A stretch of 29,005 nucleotides of DNA from Ectocarpus siliculosus (GCA_000310025.1 FN648842.1:7705-36709); one strand, 5' to 3'; counted from the stretch's first letter, positions 10,891-20,549 are shown. The notes: generated by a model from the letters alone, not told the origin. Numbers and translations: made by a program.

Positions 10891-11169
10891 CTTGTCGTCA
10901 GTACCTGATCGAGCACCTTGTCGTCAGTACCTGATCGAACACCGTGGCGAATGGTAGATTCGGAATAATAAATCCAAGACCAAGCACCGCTGGTGTAAGT
11001 GAGGAGCTTGTGCAAAGCATCCTAGAGAGCGGAGTTTCGATGCTCAATCCGAGAAACGGACAACTTGCGCTGTTCGCGTACCAGTTCGTATGCACGGCGT
11101 TGGCGATCAGCAGCGGGGTCGCAATATTCAAGATGGTCACGATCCAAACTTTGATGACCGAGGCAAACG

Positions 11170-11650
11170 GTTGACTTGCACCTCATTAGGCGCTAAACCG
11201 GTGGCAGCGCTAACAGAACTATTATACGCAAGCTCTTCATAAGGGAGATGAACATCCCAACCATCTTGCCTTTCGTTAACAACCATGGCAAGCATTTGTG
11301 CCATAGTATGGTTAGGTCGCTCGACACCCCCATTTCCATTAGGATGGTACGAGCTGATGGCCACTTTGCGAACTGCGAGACGTTGGTATACGGCTTGCGA
11401 CAGTTTCGAGCAAAACTGTGTGCCGTTGTCTGATGAAAGACTCGAGGGGAAACCCCACAAAGGGATATATACCGATTTACCAAATTGTCGGCGGTACCTT
11501 CAGCGGTAATCTCAGCGGCCGTAACGGCGTACATGTCGGCACGTCGACTAAATCGGTCGGTGAACAGCAGAATGTAAGTGTTACCCCGAGGGATGGTCGG
11601 CAGTGGGCCGAAGTAATCAACACTCACGGACACTCCAGATCCGGACGGCA
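11170..11650 (-). pseudogene. pol: Ty3 integrase catalytic core
   Basis: The first catalytic Asp is in VDYFGPLPTIPRGNTYIL, followed by LLFTDRFSRR. After a frame change come LSSDNGTQF (second Asp) and YHPNGNGGVERPNHT (Glu). Exactly 35 residues separate the second Asp from the Glu, the D,D-35-E rule of retroviral-type integrases. LAYNSSVSAATGLAPNE is the usual end of the core. At least one frameshift (about 11460) disables it. Confidence 0.9.
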
Positions 11651-11689
11651 GAGATAGGCTTATAATGGGCCACCGGGCCGTTTGTCGGG

Positions 11690-11815
11690 AAGTTTAGCGA
11701 GCTTGGCACTTCAGGCAACGGCAAATCCACCATTTGGTACAGACACTCATGCCCACCCACCAGTAAAAACACTCTAACATAGACAGTGTACGAGCTGCAC
11801 CAAGATGACAAGACG
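11690..11815 (-). pseudogene. pol: Ty3 integrase zinc-binding (HHCC) domain
   Basis: The minus translation gives CHLGAARTLSMLECFYWW, then MSVCTKWWICRCLKCQ. This matches the HLG..RTL....FYW and C-x2-C pattern of the H2C2 finger that binds viral DNA ends. A stop codon follows at once (about 11697), so the link to the core is broken. Confidence 0.65.
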
Positions 11816-11829
11816 CATTCGCGTGGCAG

Positions 11830-12949
11830 ACCTACATCATCCATGGACGCATCAACATGGGGACGTAAACCCTAATAGGTTCGTCATTGAGGAGGCGTGC
11901 CGCCCGCCCGCCAGGGCGCGTGAAATCGGCAGATGGGGTCGTGGTCAGTTTCTTAACTAGAAGCACAACGTCATCGTCGCCAACGTGCAACCGGCCTTTA
12001 TGTGCCAGTTCACGAACGTACGAAAACGAAGGTCGACGGTGTGACGGAAGGTGGTCAAGAAAACCAGGCGGTAAAACGGAAGGTTGGCCTAGAAGGTGGT
12101 AGCGTATGGCGGCATCTACACGGGTTCACCGCGTTGTTCTCTCGCCCAATCAGAATGGGACAAACTCTCAACCGACTCACGGAAATCGAGCTCCACTCTC
12201 GAAAGCACTGGGGCATCAATACCGGCGGAACATGCACCAAACCAAGCAATGGTCCAGACGCGGGCGTAGGCGGTGTCGGGCCTGAGCGGACGGCCATCTC
12301 CGGAATTGGACTCAACAGCGCCGGGGCGGCGGAATTTACCGGCCGGGAAGCCGAAGATTGATGAGCGCGAGGTGCACGAGCTACAGACTGCGGAACAGTC
12401 GGCTCGAGAAACGAGTCCTCCGGCTGAGAAAAACCATACTCCACAGCGGGGCGCGTAGTACCTGCTGCTGCAGCAGCACGCCGACGGGTCCGTGTCGAAC
12501 TTATTCGGTGGGATCCAGGAAACACCTGGATGAAGCACCAGGACGTGTAGCGGGTGTCTCTGTCGATCCTGCACTGGAAAACCACCAGCAGCAGTCGAAA
12601 CTGCAGAAACGACCACGGGAGGGCGGTTGCGAGCAGTTGTAGAGCCCGAAGCACCGATAACGGTAGGGGTAAAACCTCGAACAACCAGATACCCGAAGGG
12701 ACTCCGGAATGAACGACACTAGCGCGCGGCCCATGCTCGCGAAAATCAGCAAAATCAGGTGAAGAAGGCTGTAGCCCACCCAAAACTGAACTCGGGGAAG
12801 ACGGGAATTGCCCACCCAAGCCAACACCGGCTTGATGGCCAAAAACGCACAAGTTCGCAAGAGCGGATATGATAAACCGCTTCGTCCTAGGCCGACGCAT
12901 TCAAACGACTGCGGCCAGAACGGTCACGCTCGGTGGCTTCTCGGTAGTC
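11830..12949 (-). other. Unusually long Pro/Ser-rich linker between RNase H and integrase
   Basis: The minus strand is open for 281 codons (12900-12055) and is rich in Pro, Ser and Arg with no recognisable domain; traces of coding continue in other frames to about 11830. In most Ty3 elements the RNase H to integrase gap is far shorter. This may be a real spacer domain, a diverged insertion or a chance ORF. Confidence 0.4.
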
Positions 12950-13355
12950 GAGCTTCTCGGTAGTCGAGAAAGGAAGTCGGCACTGCCGTTAGACGAACCC
13001 TTGCGATACTCAACAGTGTAGGAGTATGCCGCGAGGAACTCCAACCAGCGTTGAACGTGGAACGTGAGCGTTGTTTTCTCTTTGCAAGGTGTTCAAGGGA
13101 CTTATGATCCGTGAAAATCTTGAAATGGGTGCCCCACAGGTAACCGCGAAGGCGTTTGATGCACCAAATGATACTGCCAGCTTCAAGACCCAGAGGAGTC
13201 CAATGACGCTCAGACTCCAATGTAGCGCGGCTGCCGGAAACGATAGGCCGAATAGAGCCATCAGGCTGCTCTTGTTCCAGAGTTCTACCAAACCCATCTA
13301 TGCTTGTGTCACAGTAGAGGCGAAAAGGGCGCGAACCGGCGGATACAGCATCCAT
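12950..13355 (-). pseudogene. pol: Ty3 RNase H domain
   Basis: The RNase H acidic residues are visible: FRLYCDTSIDGFG, then LESERHW and LEAGSIIW, and FTDHKSLEHL. After another frame change the domain closes with RWLEFLAAYSYTVEYRKG and SADFLSRLP, the Ty3 end-of-RNase-H signature. The enzyme removes the RNA template during reverse transcription. At least one indel (around 13075) breaks it. Confidence 0.85.
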
Positions 13356-13590
13356 CCCAATCTGGATACACCAGAACAGGAGGGTTCGCCAATTCCTCGA
13401 GAAGTTGGCGAAGGATGGATTCCATTGGACCCGTTAACTCAAACTTCACATTCTTTTGGAGAAGAGTCGTAAAAGGGCGAATTTGCTGAGTCATTTGTGG
13501 AAGAAACTTCCAGAAATAGCTCCAACCACCTAGCAAAGCTCGAAGCTGCTTGGTGTCTTTTAAGCGTCGGCATCTTGGTGAGAGCAATAA
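13309..13590 (-). pseudogene. pol: Ty3 RT thumb/connection, shifted frame
   Basis: In a different minus frame from the palm, the sequence continues LRALLGGWSYFWKFLPQM, then QIRPFTTLLQK and LEELANPPVLVYPDWD. This is the standard thumb and connection of Ty3 pol, leading into RNase H. The change of frame marks a small indel around 13560-13590. Confidence 0.75.
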
Positions 13591-14115
13591 CTTTTTCACC
13601 ATTCGGCCGAACTCCGTCCAGAGATATAGGGTCCCCGAGAAACTCGGCTTCCGTGGCGCCAATAGTGATTTTCTGGGGAGTCAGTTTCAAACTGTGCTTG
13701 CTCAATCTTTCGAAAAGAGAGCGAATGGTCGCTACATGAGCGGCCGGGGTCTCATAAAAAACAATGAGGTCGTCCAGATACGACGCAAGACCTCGAAGAT
13801 TTTTGATGACTTCGTTGACAACCTTACAGAACCATCCGGGATCAGAGGCGCTGCCCTGAGGCATTTCCAACCATTCAAACAACCCAGAAGACGTAACAAA
13901 CGCCGTGAGAGGGATGGTATCACGATGAATCGTGATTTGATGAAACGAAAAATTCATGTCAAAGAGAGAGTAAATCTTTCCCTTCAACAATTTGTCCAGA
14001 GTATCATCAACTCTAGTAATCGGAAGCTGACTAAAAGCACATAGCTTATTCAACTTATGATAGTTTACGGTGATGCGAAAACCACTGGATTTCATGGGTA
14101 AAACAACCTTTAATA
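13439..14115 (-). pseudogene. pol: Ty3 reverse transcriptase, N-terminally truncated
   Basis: The frame contains the RT palm signatures: GFRITVNYHKLNKL, a motif A of the form FDMNFSFHQI, LTAFVTSSGLFEWLEMPQG, and the catalytic box SYLDDLIVF (YxDD) at about 13780-13754. It ends with EFLGDPISLDGVRPNGEK, the usual RT thumb entry in Ty3 elements. The first codons of the open frame (14173-14116) belong to the neighbouring repeat array, not to RT. About 60 residues expected before the YHKLN region are missing. Confidence 0.85.
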
Positions 14116-14118
14116 ATT

Positions 14119-14460
14119 CGCTTGTACGGTGCCCTGTTACCGAGTGCAAGGCTGGCTTCGGCCACCGTCGCACTCTCAGTAGGTTAGTCTGATCCGGAGC
14201 ACAATTTCACAATGATAGTCACTTGTTGAACGGTGCCCTGTTACTGAGTGTGTGGCTGGCTTCGGCCACCGCCACACTCTCAGAAGGTTACTCGAATGCG
14301 GAGTGCAAAAATATAATGCTGCTTGACATGATGAGCCGCTTGTACGGTGCCCTGTTTCTGAGCGCCAGGCTGGCTTCGGCCACAGACGCACTCTCAGTGG
14401 GTTAGTCGGATCCGGAGTGAAAATATACACTGCTAGACATAATAGGTCGCTTGTACGATG
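14119..14460 (+). repeat. Tandem array of ~110-bp units with C(UUCG)G hairpins
   Basis: Unit starts (CTTGTACGGTGCCCTGTT or near matches) are at 14121, 14222, 14339 and 14450, giving spacings of 101, 117 and 111 bp. Each of the three full units has a core GGCTGGCTTCGGCCAC, which folds as TGGC-TTCG-GCCA. This core is flanked by GAGTGC/GCACTC, GAGTGT/ACACTC or GAGCGC/GCACTC arms. The array sits exactly between two oppositely oriented retroelement fragments. Confidence 0.85.
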
Positions 14461-14640
14461 CCCTATCGTCACAGATTGCAGAGCCATCGTTTGGCTTTTC
14501 ACCAGCAAGAACCTCTCACCAAAGATGCATAGGTGGGCGTTGCGAATGATGAGCTGCGGCATGGATCTCCAATGTGGCGCAGGGCACCGACTATCTTATC
14601 CCAGACGCCCTGTCACGTCTTCGACGACGGGACCCACAGG
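14456..14640 (+). pseudogene. pol: Ty3-type RNase H C-terminal fragment (second element)
   Basis: The plus strand reads CPIVTDCRAIVWLFTS, then PKMHRWALRMMSCGMDLQ, and after a +1 change of frame GTDYLIPDALSRLRRRD. This is the last third of a Ty3 RNase H (TD..., RW.L....., pG.....DALSR). The start is cut off at the hairpin repeats, whose first ~20 bases match the first bases of this fragment. It belongs to an element oriented opposite to the one at 9985-14115. Confidence 0.8.
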
Positions 14641-14779
14641 ACCCGACATCGACACTTCCTTTCTTTCCCGATGACACCTCGGGAGTACGAGAAGGCCGAC
14701 GGCCTGAGGTACCAGCTCACGACGGAACACTGCTCAAAGACCTCACATCTCCTGAGGACGACGAGGAAGAGCAAAGTAG

Positions 14780-15659
14780 TGCTGGACGGCATTCGGCTAG
14801 CCGAGGTGGGGCCCACATCAGTACGGGGCAGGAAAGAGGGCAGCCTATCCGTCCTATGCGGCGTACAGGTCACCCCGGATGAACTGGACGCGGTAGACGA
14901 CGCGCGCCGCGAGACGTACGACGAAGTGGTTCGACAATTCTTCACGACACGTAGACCACGAACACTTGTTCTGGGCTGTGGGGCTGGGGGCATGCTCCTG
15001 GCCGTCAACGACATGTGGGACGTCGTTGGGGTTATCGGCGAAGACTGGAAGATGCTCGAGTGCATCCGAGCCATCGGCGACGCAGGGAAAGCCAAACTCG
15101 TGCACCGAAGCCTTTCTAGTAGGCAATGTCACAGGGACCTTGCAGAGATGAGACCAGAGATTCTGCTGGGGAATGCCTGCAGCCGGCTGCCAAACGAGGG
15201 AGTAGACCAAGGAACTCTCAAACACGCGACGGGCATTGTCAACGTATATCTACCTCGCCTCCCGAGCACAAACCCTGGTTTTGGAATCACCGGTCGGGTT
15301 ATCCGGTGTACCGGGATAGCAGGATGGCCTACGACCACTGCTGCTGAGTGCCAGGTGCGCGGTGGAAGCGGCAGCGCTGACGGTATCGGCCGTGGGCATC
15401 CCTACCGGCAAGAGACGGGTCTCCTGCGCAGCCGTCAGGCGGAGAGAGGGGAGACAACGCGATCGCGATCCAACTCAAGAGATGGAAACAACAGGTCAAC
15501 AACCTCCAACCGCGGCCCTCATCGGTGGGCCATCAACTAGGGAAGGCAGGGATATATTGCCAGAGGAGGAAGAATGGCGACAGCGGAGTGTTCAAGTTCG
15601 ATGGACAGACAGTCGATCACTCAAACGCACATCATAGGCCGCTGCTTGCCGAGTTTTGA
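14780..15659 (+). pseudogene. Decayed cytosine-C5 DNA methyltransferase, probable retroelement cargo
   Basis: Across three plus frames the ordered motifs of C5 methyltransferases can be read. Motif I is LVLGCGAGGMLLAV (14965-15006), matching the S-adenosylmethionine loop. A motif II-like part is VVGVIGEDW. A motif IV-like part is EILLGNACSRLPNEG, where the Pro of the usual Pro-Cys is Ala but the Cys remains. A motif VI-like part is LVLESPVGL (from 15272). Motif VIII is VGIPTGKRRVSCAAVRR. A C-terminal part reads LGKAGIYCQRRKNGDSGVF and FDGQTVDHSNAHHRPL, ending TGA at 15657-15659. Frameshifts lie between motifs IV and VI and after VIII, and a TAG follows the motif VI region, so no enzyme can be made. 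It follows the RNase H fragment by about 150 bp of acidic linker (SPEDDEEEQ), and no integrase is found between. A captured gene in a retroelement is the best reading; an unrelated decayed gene is possible. Confidence 0.6.
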
Positions 15660-17235
15660 GACGTTCCGAGGGTATATTCGATGTTCTGCCGTGCGGTGAC
15701 GTGGAGGTCGAGTGTACGACGTCCGGGAGTGGACAAAGGTGGGTAAAATTCGGACAAGAGTCGGTAACAAAATAGATATACGTGGGCACATGAAAAAGAT
15801 GGTAGAGGCGGTTGGGTATTCCCACCTGGATGTCGGACAAAAGTGGGCACTCTGTTGAGGCCTTGCGCGCCGCGGAGGTATTTGGGCCAACGGTGTCCCT
15901 GAAAGCCGGAAAAAATTGATGCCCGTGCTGTGTTCTTCAGGTGTCAGAATTGGGTCTTGAGGCATTTGGGGCTCGCCTATGGAGCTCGCGCGAGCTGGAT
16001 TTCTGAGTACCCAATTTTGTCCGAGAAAGCGGTGAGTAATGCACTTGTGTCCTACTTGTTGTGTCCTATCCAAATTTTTCCTCCAGACGACTGGGCTCCT
16101 CCGTAAGTCTTCCGCTTTGGCAGGATCAACATAGGACCTTGAACGGCCCAGTGTAGTTGGACAACATGTAATGTGTCACCACAGGAGCGGGTAACCTATG
16201 GCCATCTTCTGTCCTACTGACGCCATCGTCATCAAGAGTACTATCTCGGTGGCCCGTCGATATATGTTCACATATGTATCTCCCTCGGTGTTTTCTGACA
16301 TCACCAACTTCTTGCGAGAGAATTAACTCTTTTTTCCACCGTAGTGATACAACTACATGTACTGCCATCTGCGCTTGCTTCCTCGGTTGGGCACCACTTC
16401 CCTTTTACTGTTAAACCACCGCCGCTCGTTCACAAATACCGCGATGTAGCATACCCGACCTCCTCGGACGAGTCCTAATCCAGCAAACAACAAAACAGCC
16501 GCCCAAAATCCATTCCAAACTCAGCCCGTTGAGACTACAAACGTAACCGTAAGTTTCTGGCCGCCCGCCCGATTGGGGGGCGGGGGCCCAGTCGTTGCCC
16601 CTGGTAGTCGTGAAATGTGTGAATGCAAATCTGGGTACTTGCAATGATTGTATGCTAGCACTCTACTTCCTCCTCGAAATCTAAATATAGACCACACCAA
16701 CTTGCAGAAGATCTTGTTCCGTGAACGGCAGTCGATAGTCGACATGGGAGCTTTGATCTCCTGGCCCTGCGACATTGCCAGTTTGGAGCAGTCAGGCTGA
16801 CGACCTACTATGCAACTATGGTGGTACCGAATCTTCCATTCGTCCAGGCAGGCCAGTCTTTACACGGCATCTTCTGCTGCTAGACTATCCCCATGCTGAT
16901 GTGCGTGCTGAAAGCGCTGCTTGCCCATGAACGAGCCCCCTAACTTCTACGAATATACAATCATGCAAGTCTCCCCCTCGGTGTTTTCATAGGGGCAAAA
17001 GTACGATTTCCGATCAATTTAGCATGAGCCTCATAGTGAATCCGCCCCAACACCCTCGCACCAGACAGCACACAGACCAGACGTTCTGCCTGGGCACCAT
17101 ACTGCCACAGTGCATTTATAGATAGATTACGAAACAGCAACCAAAACGCACTCTTCTCCCTAACCACACTGTTTGTCGTTCTTTGCCTACGCTGACCTTC
17201 TACCGCTGCAGCCTCAGCGTCTTCGCCCGTGAAAA
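15660..17235. other. No gene seen: retroelement flank and 3' UTR
   Basis: The left part has several GGACAAA-type words (about 15733, 15750, 15834; reverse at 16015) and a 14-bp palindrome AGCTCGCGCGAGCT (15983-15996). The right part, next to the minus-strand gene ending at 17236, is probably its 3' UTR. No convincing ORF on either strand. Confidence 0.5.
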
Positions 17236-18687
17236 CTAATCCTCCGGGACAAATAGCTGCTTGAATTCGGTGCCGAGCGGGTGGATGACACGGTAGTCCT
17301 CCACATCTCCGCGAATAACGCCGAGACCCGACTTTATAATTTTGCCCGTCTGGCTGTCGCGGACGGGGCGTGCTGTCTCACCGAGCATTCCCTTGGCGGT
17401 TGCCATACCCTCGGCGTGCTCGACGCGCACGTCCATCTGCCAGAAGGAGGCAGTGGGCACGACCCGACCGTCCTGCAAGGTCTGCTCCCGCTCCGTGTTG
17501 ATGCCCACGTTCACACGCAGTGACAGGTTTGGCGTCCCGATCCGAAGCACTGCATGGCTGGACTTCATGCTGGCGAGGGCGGTCACGTCGCCATTGAGCT
17601 CCTTGAGGTACTTTACGCACCACGCCGGGGCAATCATGACAGAATCCGCCACGAGCCAGTCGAAGACCGTTTCAGCGGACCGCAGAGAACGCGAACCCCC
17701 TCTGAGCCTCTGCTCCACGTCGAGGTCGCCCCACATCATGTAGTCGCCGAACCGCTGGCACTCGAGGGGGAGATTGACGGCCGTGATGTGGATGTCTCCG
17801 TCGAAGTCGTACTCACCAGCGCCTTGCAGCTGCTCGCGCCCATCTACAGTTATGCGGAGACCACCGTTGACCAGACAAGGCGCCGATCCGACGGCGTCGA
17901 CGGTTCCGTGGCAAGTGGGTGCAAGATCAAGGGGGTCTACTATGTCGGCCGTGATCGTATGGCCACCTTCGGTCACCAGGGCAACTCCGGTCACCAACTG
18001 GCGCTCGGGAAACGTCGCGGGCAGGTGAGAGGTGACGCGAAGGTTCATCTGAAGCTGATCCGGAGTCGACAGGAAGGCGTACCAGCCGCCATCCTGCCCA
18101 TACCAGTCGAAATGCTGGCCGCGGAGGCCAGTCAGGTGCGGGTCATCCCATATCCTAGGGGTGCAAAAGCCGTTGTTGAACATGGATTGCTGGATTACCC
18201 CGAAATCAACGCCATCGTCGGCTGGGTCGAGGTCGCTGTCGCAGTCGCTGGCATTCTCGCAAACGAGGGTACACTTGGTACTAATAACATTGATATCGGT
18301 ATTGGCGTTGATCTCATTTACGGCATCGAGACTGAGCGTGGCGAACCCGCCCGGGGCATCGGGGGCGAACATGAACAGTTCGTCGTTTTCGAAAACCACG
18401 CAGTCATCCTCGAGATAGCTGCACGGCACATCGGTCCAGTCGTCGGGCGTGATGACCACTTCGAACACGTTCATTTCTACCTTCGACGGGTCCGCGGCGG
18501 CGTTATCGGTGAAGACAATGGTCATGATGATGATGATGTTGAAGCTCGCTCCTGCCCCGAGAACGGCAGGGTTGAGATCGCCGGCGTTTGCGTCGTCTCC
18601 CGAAACGAGAAGCTCCACAATCCGCGAGTTGAGAGTAAGCTGTGCAGGATACGTGCAGATTGGCAGGGGCAGGGGCAAGGAAAGCAC
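17236..18687 (-). CDS. Root-cap/vWD-like extracellular domain protein
   Basis: An unbroken frame of 483 codons ends in TAA. Residues about 180-245 contain WDDPHLTGLRGQHFDWYGQD followed by GGWYAFLSTPDQLQMNLRVTS. This is the DPH-TG--G--FD--G pattern of plant root-cap proteins and the related von Willebrand D-type fold. The end (430-465) has GMLGETARPV and GVIRGDVEDYRV, the GxLG...DYxV close typical of the family. Cysteines at 89, 96, 139, 143, 149, 175, 259 and 271 suggest disulphides and an extracellular or wall location. The role is unknown; members are usually secreted. The first codon given is GTG, no ATG lies in frame upstream before a stop near 18755, and a pyrimidine-rich tract ending TGCACAG sits near residue 16. 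The true start is therefore probably in an upstream exon. A candidate with an ATG and hydrophobic leader (MNTSISLTASPYLLAILMS) lies on the minus strand at about 18890-18830, unproven. Confidence 0.8.
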   Translation of the reverse strand: MLSLPLPLPICTYPAQLTLNSRIVELLVSGDDANAGDLNPAVLGAGASFNIIIIMTIVFTDNAAADPSKVEMNVFEVVITPDDWTDVPCSYLEDDCVVFENDELFMFAPDAPGGFATLSLDAVNEINANTDINVISTKCTLVCENASDCDSDLDPADDGVDFGVIQQSMFNNGFCTPRIWDDPHLTGLRGQHFDWYGQDGGWYAFLSTPDQLQMNLRVTSHLPATFPERQLVTGVALVTEGGHTITADIVDPLDLAPTCHGTVDAVGSAPCLVNGGLRITVDGREQLQGAGEYDFDGDIHITAVNLPLECQRFGDYMMWGDLDVEQRLRGGSRSLRSAETVFDWLVADSVMIAPAWCVKYLKELNGDVTALASMKSSHAVLRIGTPNLSLRVNVGINTEREQTLQDGRVVPTASFWQMDVRVEHAEGMATAKGMLGETARPVRDSQTGKIIKSGLGVIRGDVEDYRVIHPLGTEFKQLFVPED

Positions 18688-18739
18688 ACAAGATTTAGGA
18701 GGGTTCGTTAGTTTTGTTGTCGGGAGACATAGACTATGA

Positions 18740-20350
18740 GTAGATGCTAAATACTACACGGGCAGCGGCGCTTAACGTCAGAAGGGTACTGCTGGTAGGG
18801 CGTACCATGGGTGTGGGTGCAAGTGTATCGACAAGACATCAAAATGGCAAGGAGATACGGCGATGCTGTCAGGGATATTGACGTATTCATGTACAGTTGC
18901 CAAGTTCTATCCTTTCTGTGCTCGATGTTGGCAACATCGACAACAGTAGCCGCACTCAAGCTATAAAAGAAATAGATTCAGCTGAACAACAGCAGTAGTA
19001 GCTAGTATACACGTAAAGAACACGCGTTTCGATACGGGACTGTCAGCGAACGGTCACGGGGAGACGCACTCATGTTTTTCAATGCGTTAGTTGCTAGACC
19101 ATTTTTTAATAGTTCTCGAAGAACCCCGAGATAGCCAGTTAACCCTTTCGGAGACTGGACAAAAGTCGGTATATTATCTACCCTTTTTTTTGAGACAAAA
19201 GTGGGAACTGTACACGAAAACCCTCTTTGCCGAAACCACTCGTGACACAACCACCAAGATATCAGTCCGATGCATGGAAGGCATGGGCACAGCCCACATG
19301 CGCAGCATGAACACCAATGTTTACGGACCGTCGGCCACGTCTTCACCCTACACCCAGCCCCGGTGCTCTCGGCCTCAACAAGTGGTACGAGTTTGTTCGA
19401 AATTCCAGTAGTGCGTTACCCACCGAAATCTACAATATTTTTATATACCCACCTTTGCCTGCTGTGTGACCAAAATTGTACAATGTTTTCATTTGGAAAG
19501 TCTCTCCGTGTGAAGGAAAATATGCGGTCTGGCTCACATCGGAGACGAGGCACAGGGATGCACTACTGTAGTACAAGAGCGACGACGGGAGAATGTAGTA
19601 GGTTTTTCTCTTTGGTTATTGGCCCAGGGCGTTTGTAGAGTTCGCACAGAGGGACACTTGGATTATCTACGAGCGAGTCTCGTAGTTGGAAAAACTAGGG
19701 TTCGGTCGCCGCCGGCCCTTGTGGCGGGACGTCGACGGGAATATATATTATCATTGGAGGAAGAGAATGCGTCGGGGTGGATTTTATCATGTTTTTTGCA
19801 GAACTTGAACGAATTATAGAATCTTGGCGGTCTCGCTGGGGTGCGTCTCGGCCCATGACCGCTCGATGGCATTCTCTCTCGTGGTATACATTGAAGGCTG
19901 CAATGACGGGTTTGGTGCCCACGACGAGCAGAACGACTAGGATGTTGTCAATGGCTCTTTGAAAGAAATGCGAGGATTCTTGACTCAAAGAGTCGTGGAG
20001 AAGCCCTCGAGGAAAAGCATGCATCTTTGAAGTTGATTTAATCAAGAATGTATTCGAGAGGCCGATCTTGCAGCCACAGGTGCCAAAGGTACGTCCTGTT
20101 TCCATGTCTACGTTTGTTGATGTTGCTGCTATACTCACAACAAAACCTTCATCTAACCGTGTACTACCACTTGCGCAGTCAGTCGATTCCGTAGGTCACA
20201 GGCTAACTAATCATCAGAAGAGAACAACGTTCTGTGAACGAAAGCCTTCAGGATAGACTACGTGCCAGATTGTCTTTCGGGGAAAATCGCCCCAAAGGAT
20301 CAGTTTGAGCTAAAAAGGTGTTTATTCCGGCACAATCTCCCACCTCTGAG
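18740..20350. other. No supported gene; promoter side of the vWD-like gene and intergenic DNA
   Basis: The right flank of the vWD-like gene should hold its first exon and promoter. Two GACAAAAGT words occur at about 19149 and 19196. A minus-strand frame at 19830-19990 encodes a hydrophobic piece (ILVVLLVVGTKPVIAAF) that might be an exon, but I cannot tie it to a family or to good splice sites. A 7-bp hairpin, CTACGAG/CTCGTAG, is at about 19667-19685. Confidence 0.4.
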
Positions 20351-20362
20351 AGTTTCGTGAAA

Positions 20363-20412
20363 CCGCCCATGGACCCATGGGCGGCCCATGAAGTGCCCAC
20401 CGTGGGCACTTC
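20363..20412. repeat. Two adjacent perfect 10-bp hairpins
   Basis: CCGCCCATGG / CCATGGGCGG (20363-20384, 2-base loop) is followed by GAAGTGCCCA / TGGGCACTTC (20390-20412, 3-base loop). Both are perfect inverted repeats. No T-run follows and no gene is nearby, so a terminator role is not supported. Confidence 0.85.
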
Positions 20413-20521
20413 AACCTACAACTTCACCACCGGCGTATCAACCTAGAATCCAGCCACCGGCACATCAACCGAGAACTTAGCTACCACCGCCCCCGCCATT
20501 TAGCACGTATCGTATCGGTTT

Positions 20522-20549
20522 GGGGTTAGGGTTAGTGTTAGCGTTAGGG
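20522..20549 (+). repeat. Short interstitial telomere-like tract
   Basis: GGGGTTAGGGTTAG is followed by TGTTAGCGTTAGGG: four TTAG units, two as perfect TTAGGG and the others with one change each. Too short to be a real chromosome end. Confidence 0.7.

Larger units (their letters stand above)
9985..14115 (-). mobile_element. Decayed Ty3-type LTR retrotransposon (chromovirus-like), 5'-truncated
   Basis: On the minus strand the domains run in Ty3 order: reverse transcriptase, RNase H, integrase zinc finger, integrase core, chromodomain, then an extra C-terminal module. Gag, protease and the N-terminal fingers of RT are absent. The coding sequence stops abruptly at about 14115, where the hairpin repeat array begins. 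Several frameshifts and at least one nonsense codon separate the domains, so it cannot make its own enzymes. The 3' boundary is uncertain because no LTR pair is present. Small tandem doublings inside it (26 bp at 10885-10936; 16 bp near 12939-12968) add to the decay. Confidence 0.85.

Noticed and set aside
14613-15225. Minus-strand ORFs opposite the methyltransferase
   Set aside because: Shadows of the plus-strand coding relic; none shows known motifs.
17554-18711. 385-codon plus-strand ORF
   Set aside because: It is the antisense shadow of the vWD-like gene, whose minus frame carries the recognisable motifs.
19619-19750. Second tRNA-like or SINE head (GGGTTCGGTCGCC)
   Set aside because: The B-box match is poor and no A box, tail or target duplication could be found.
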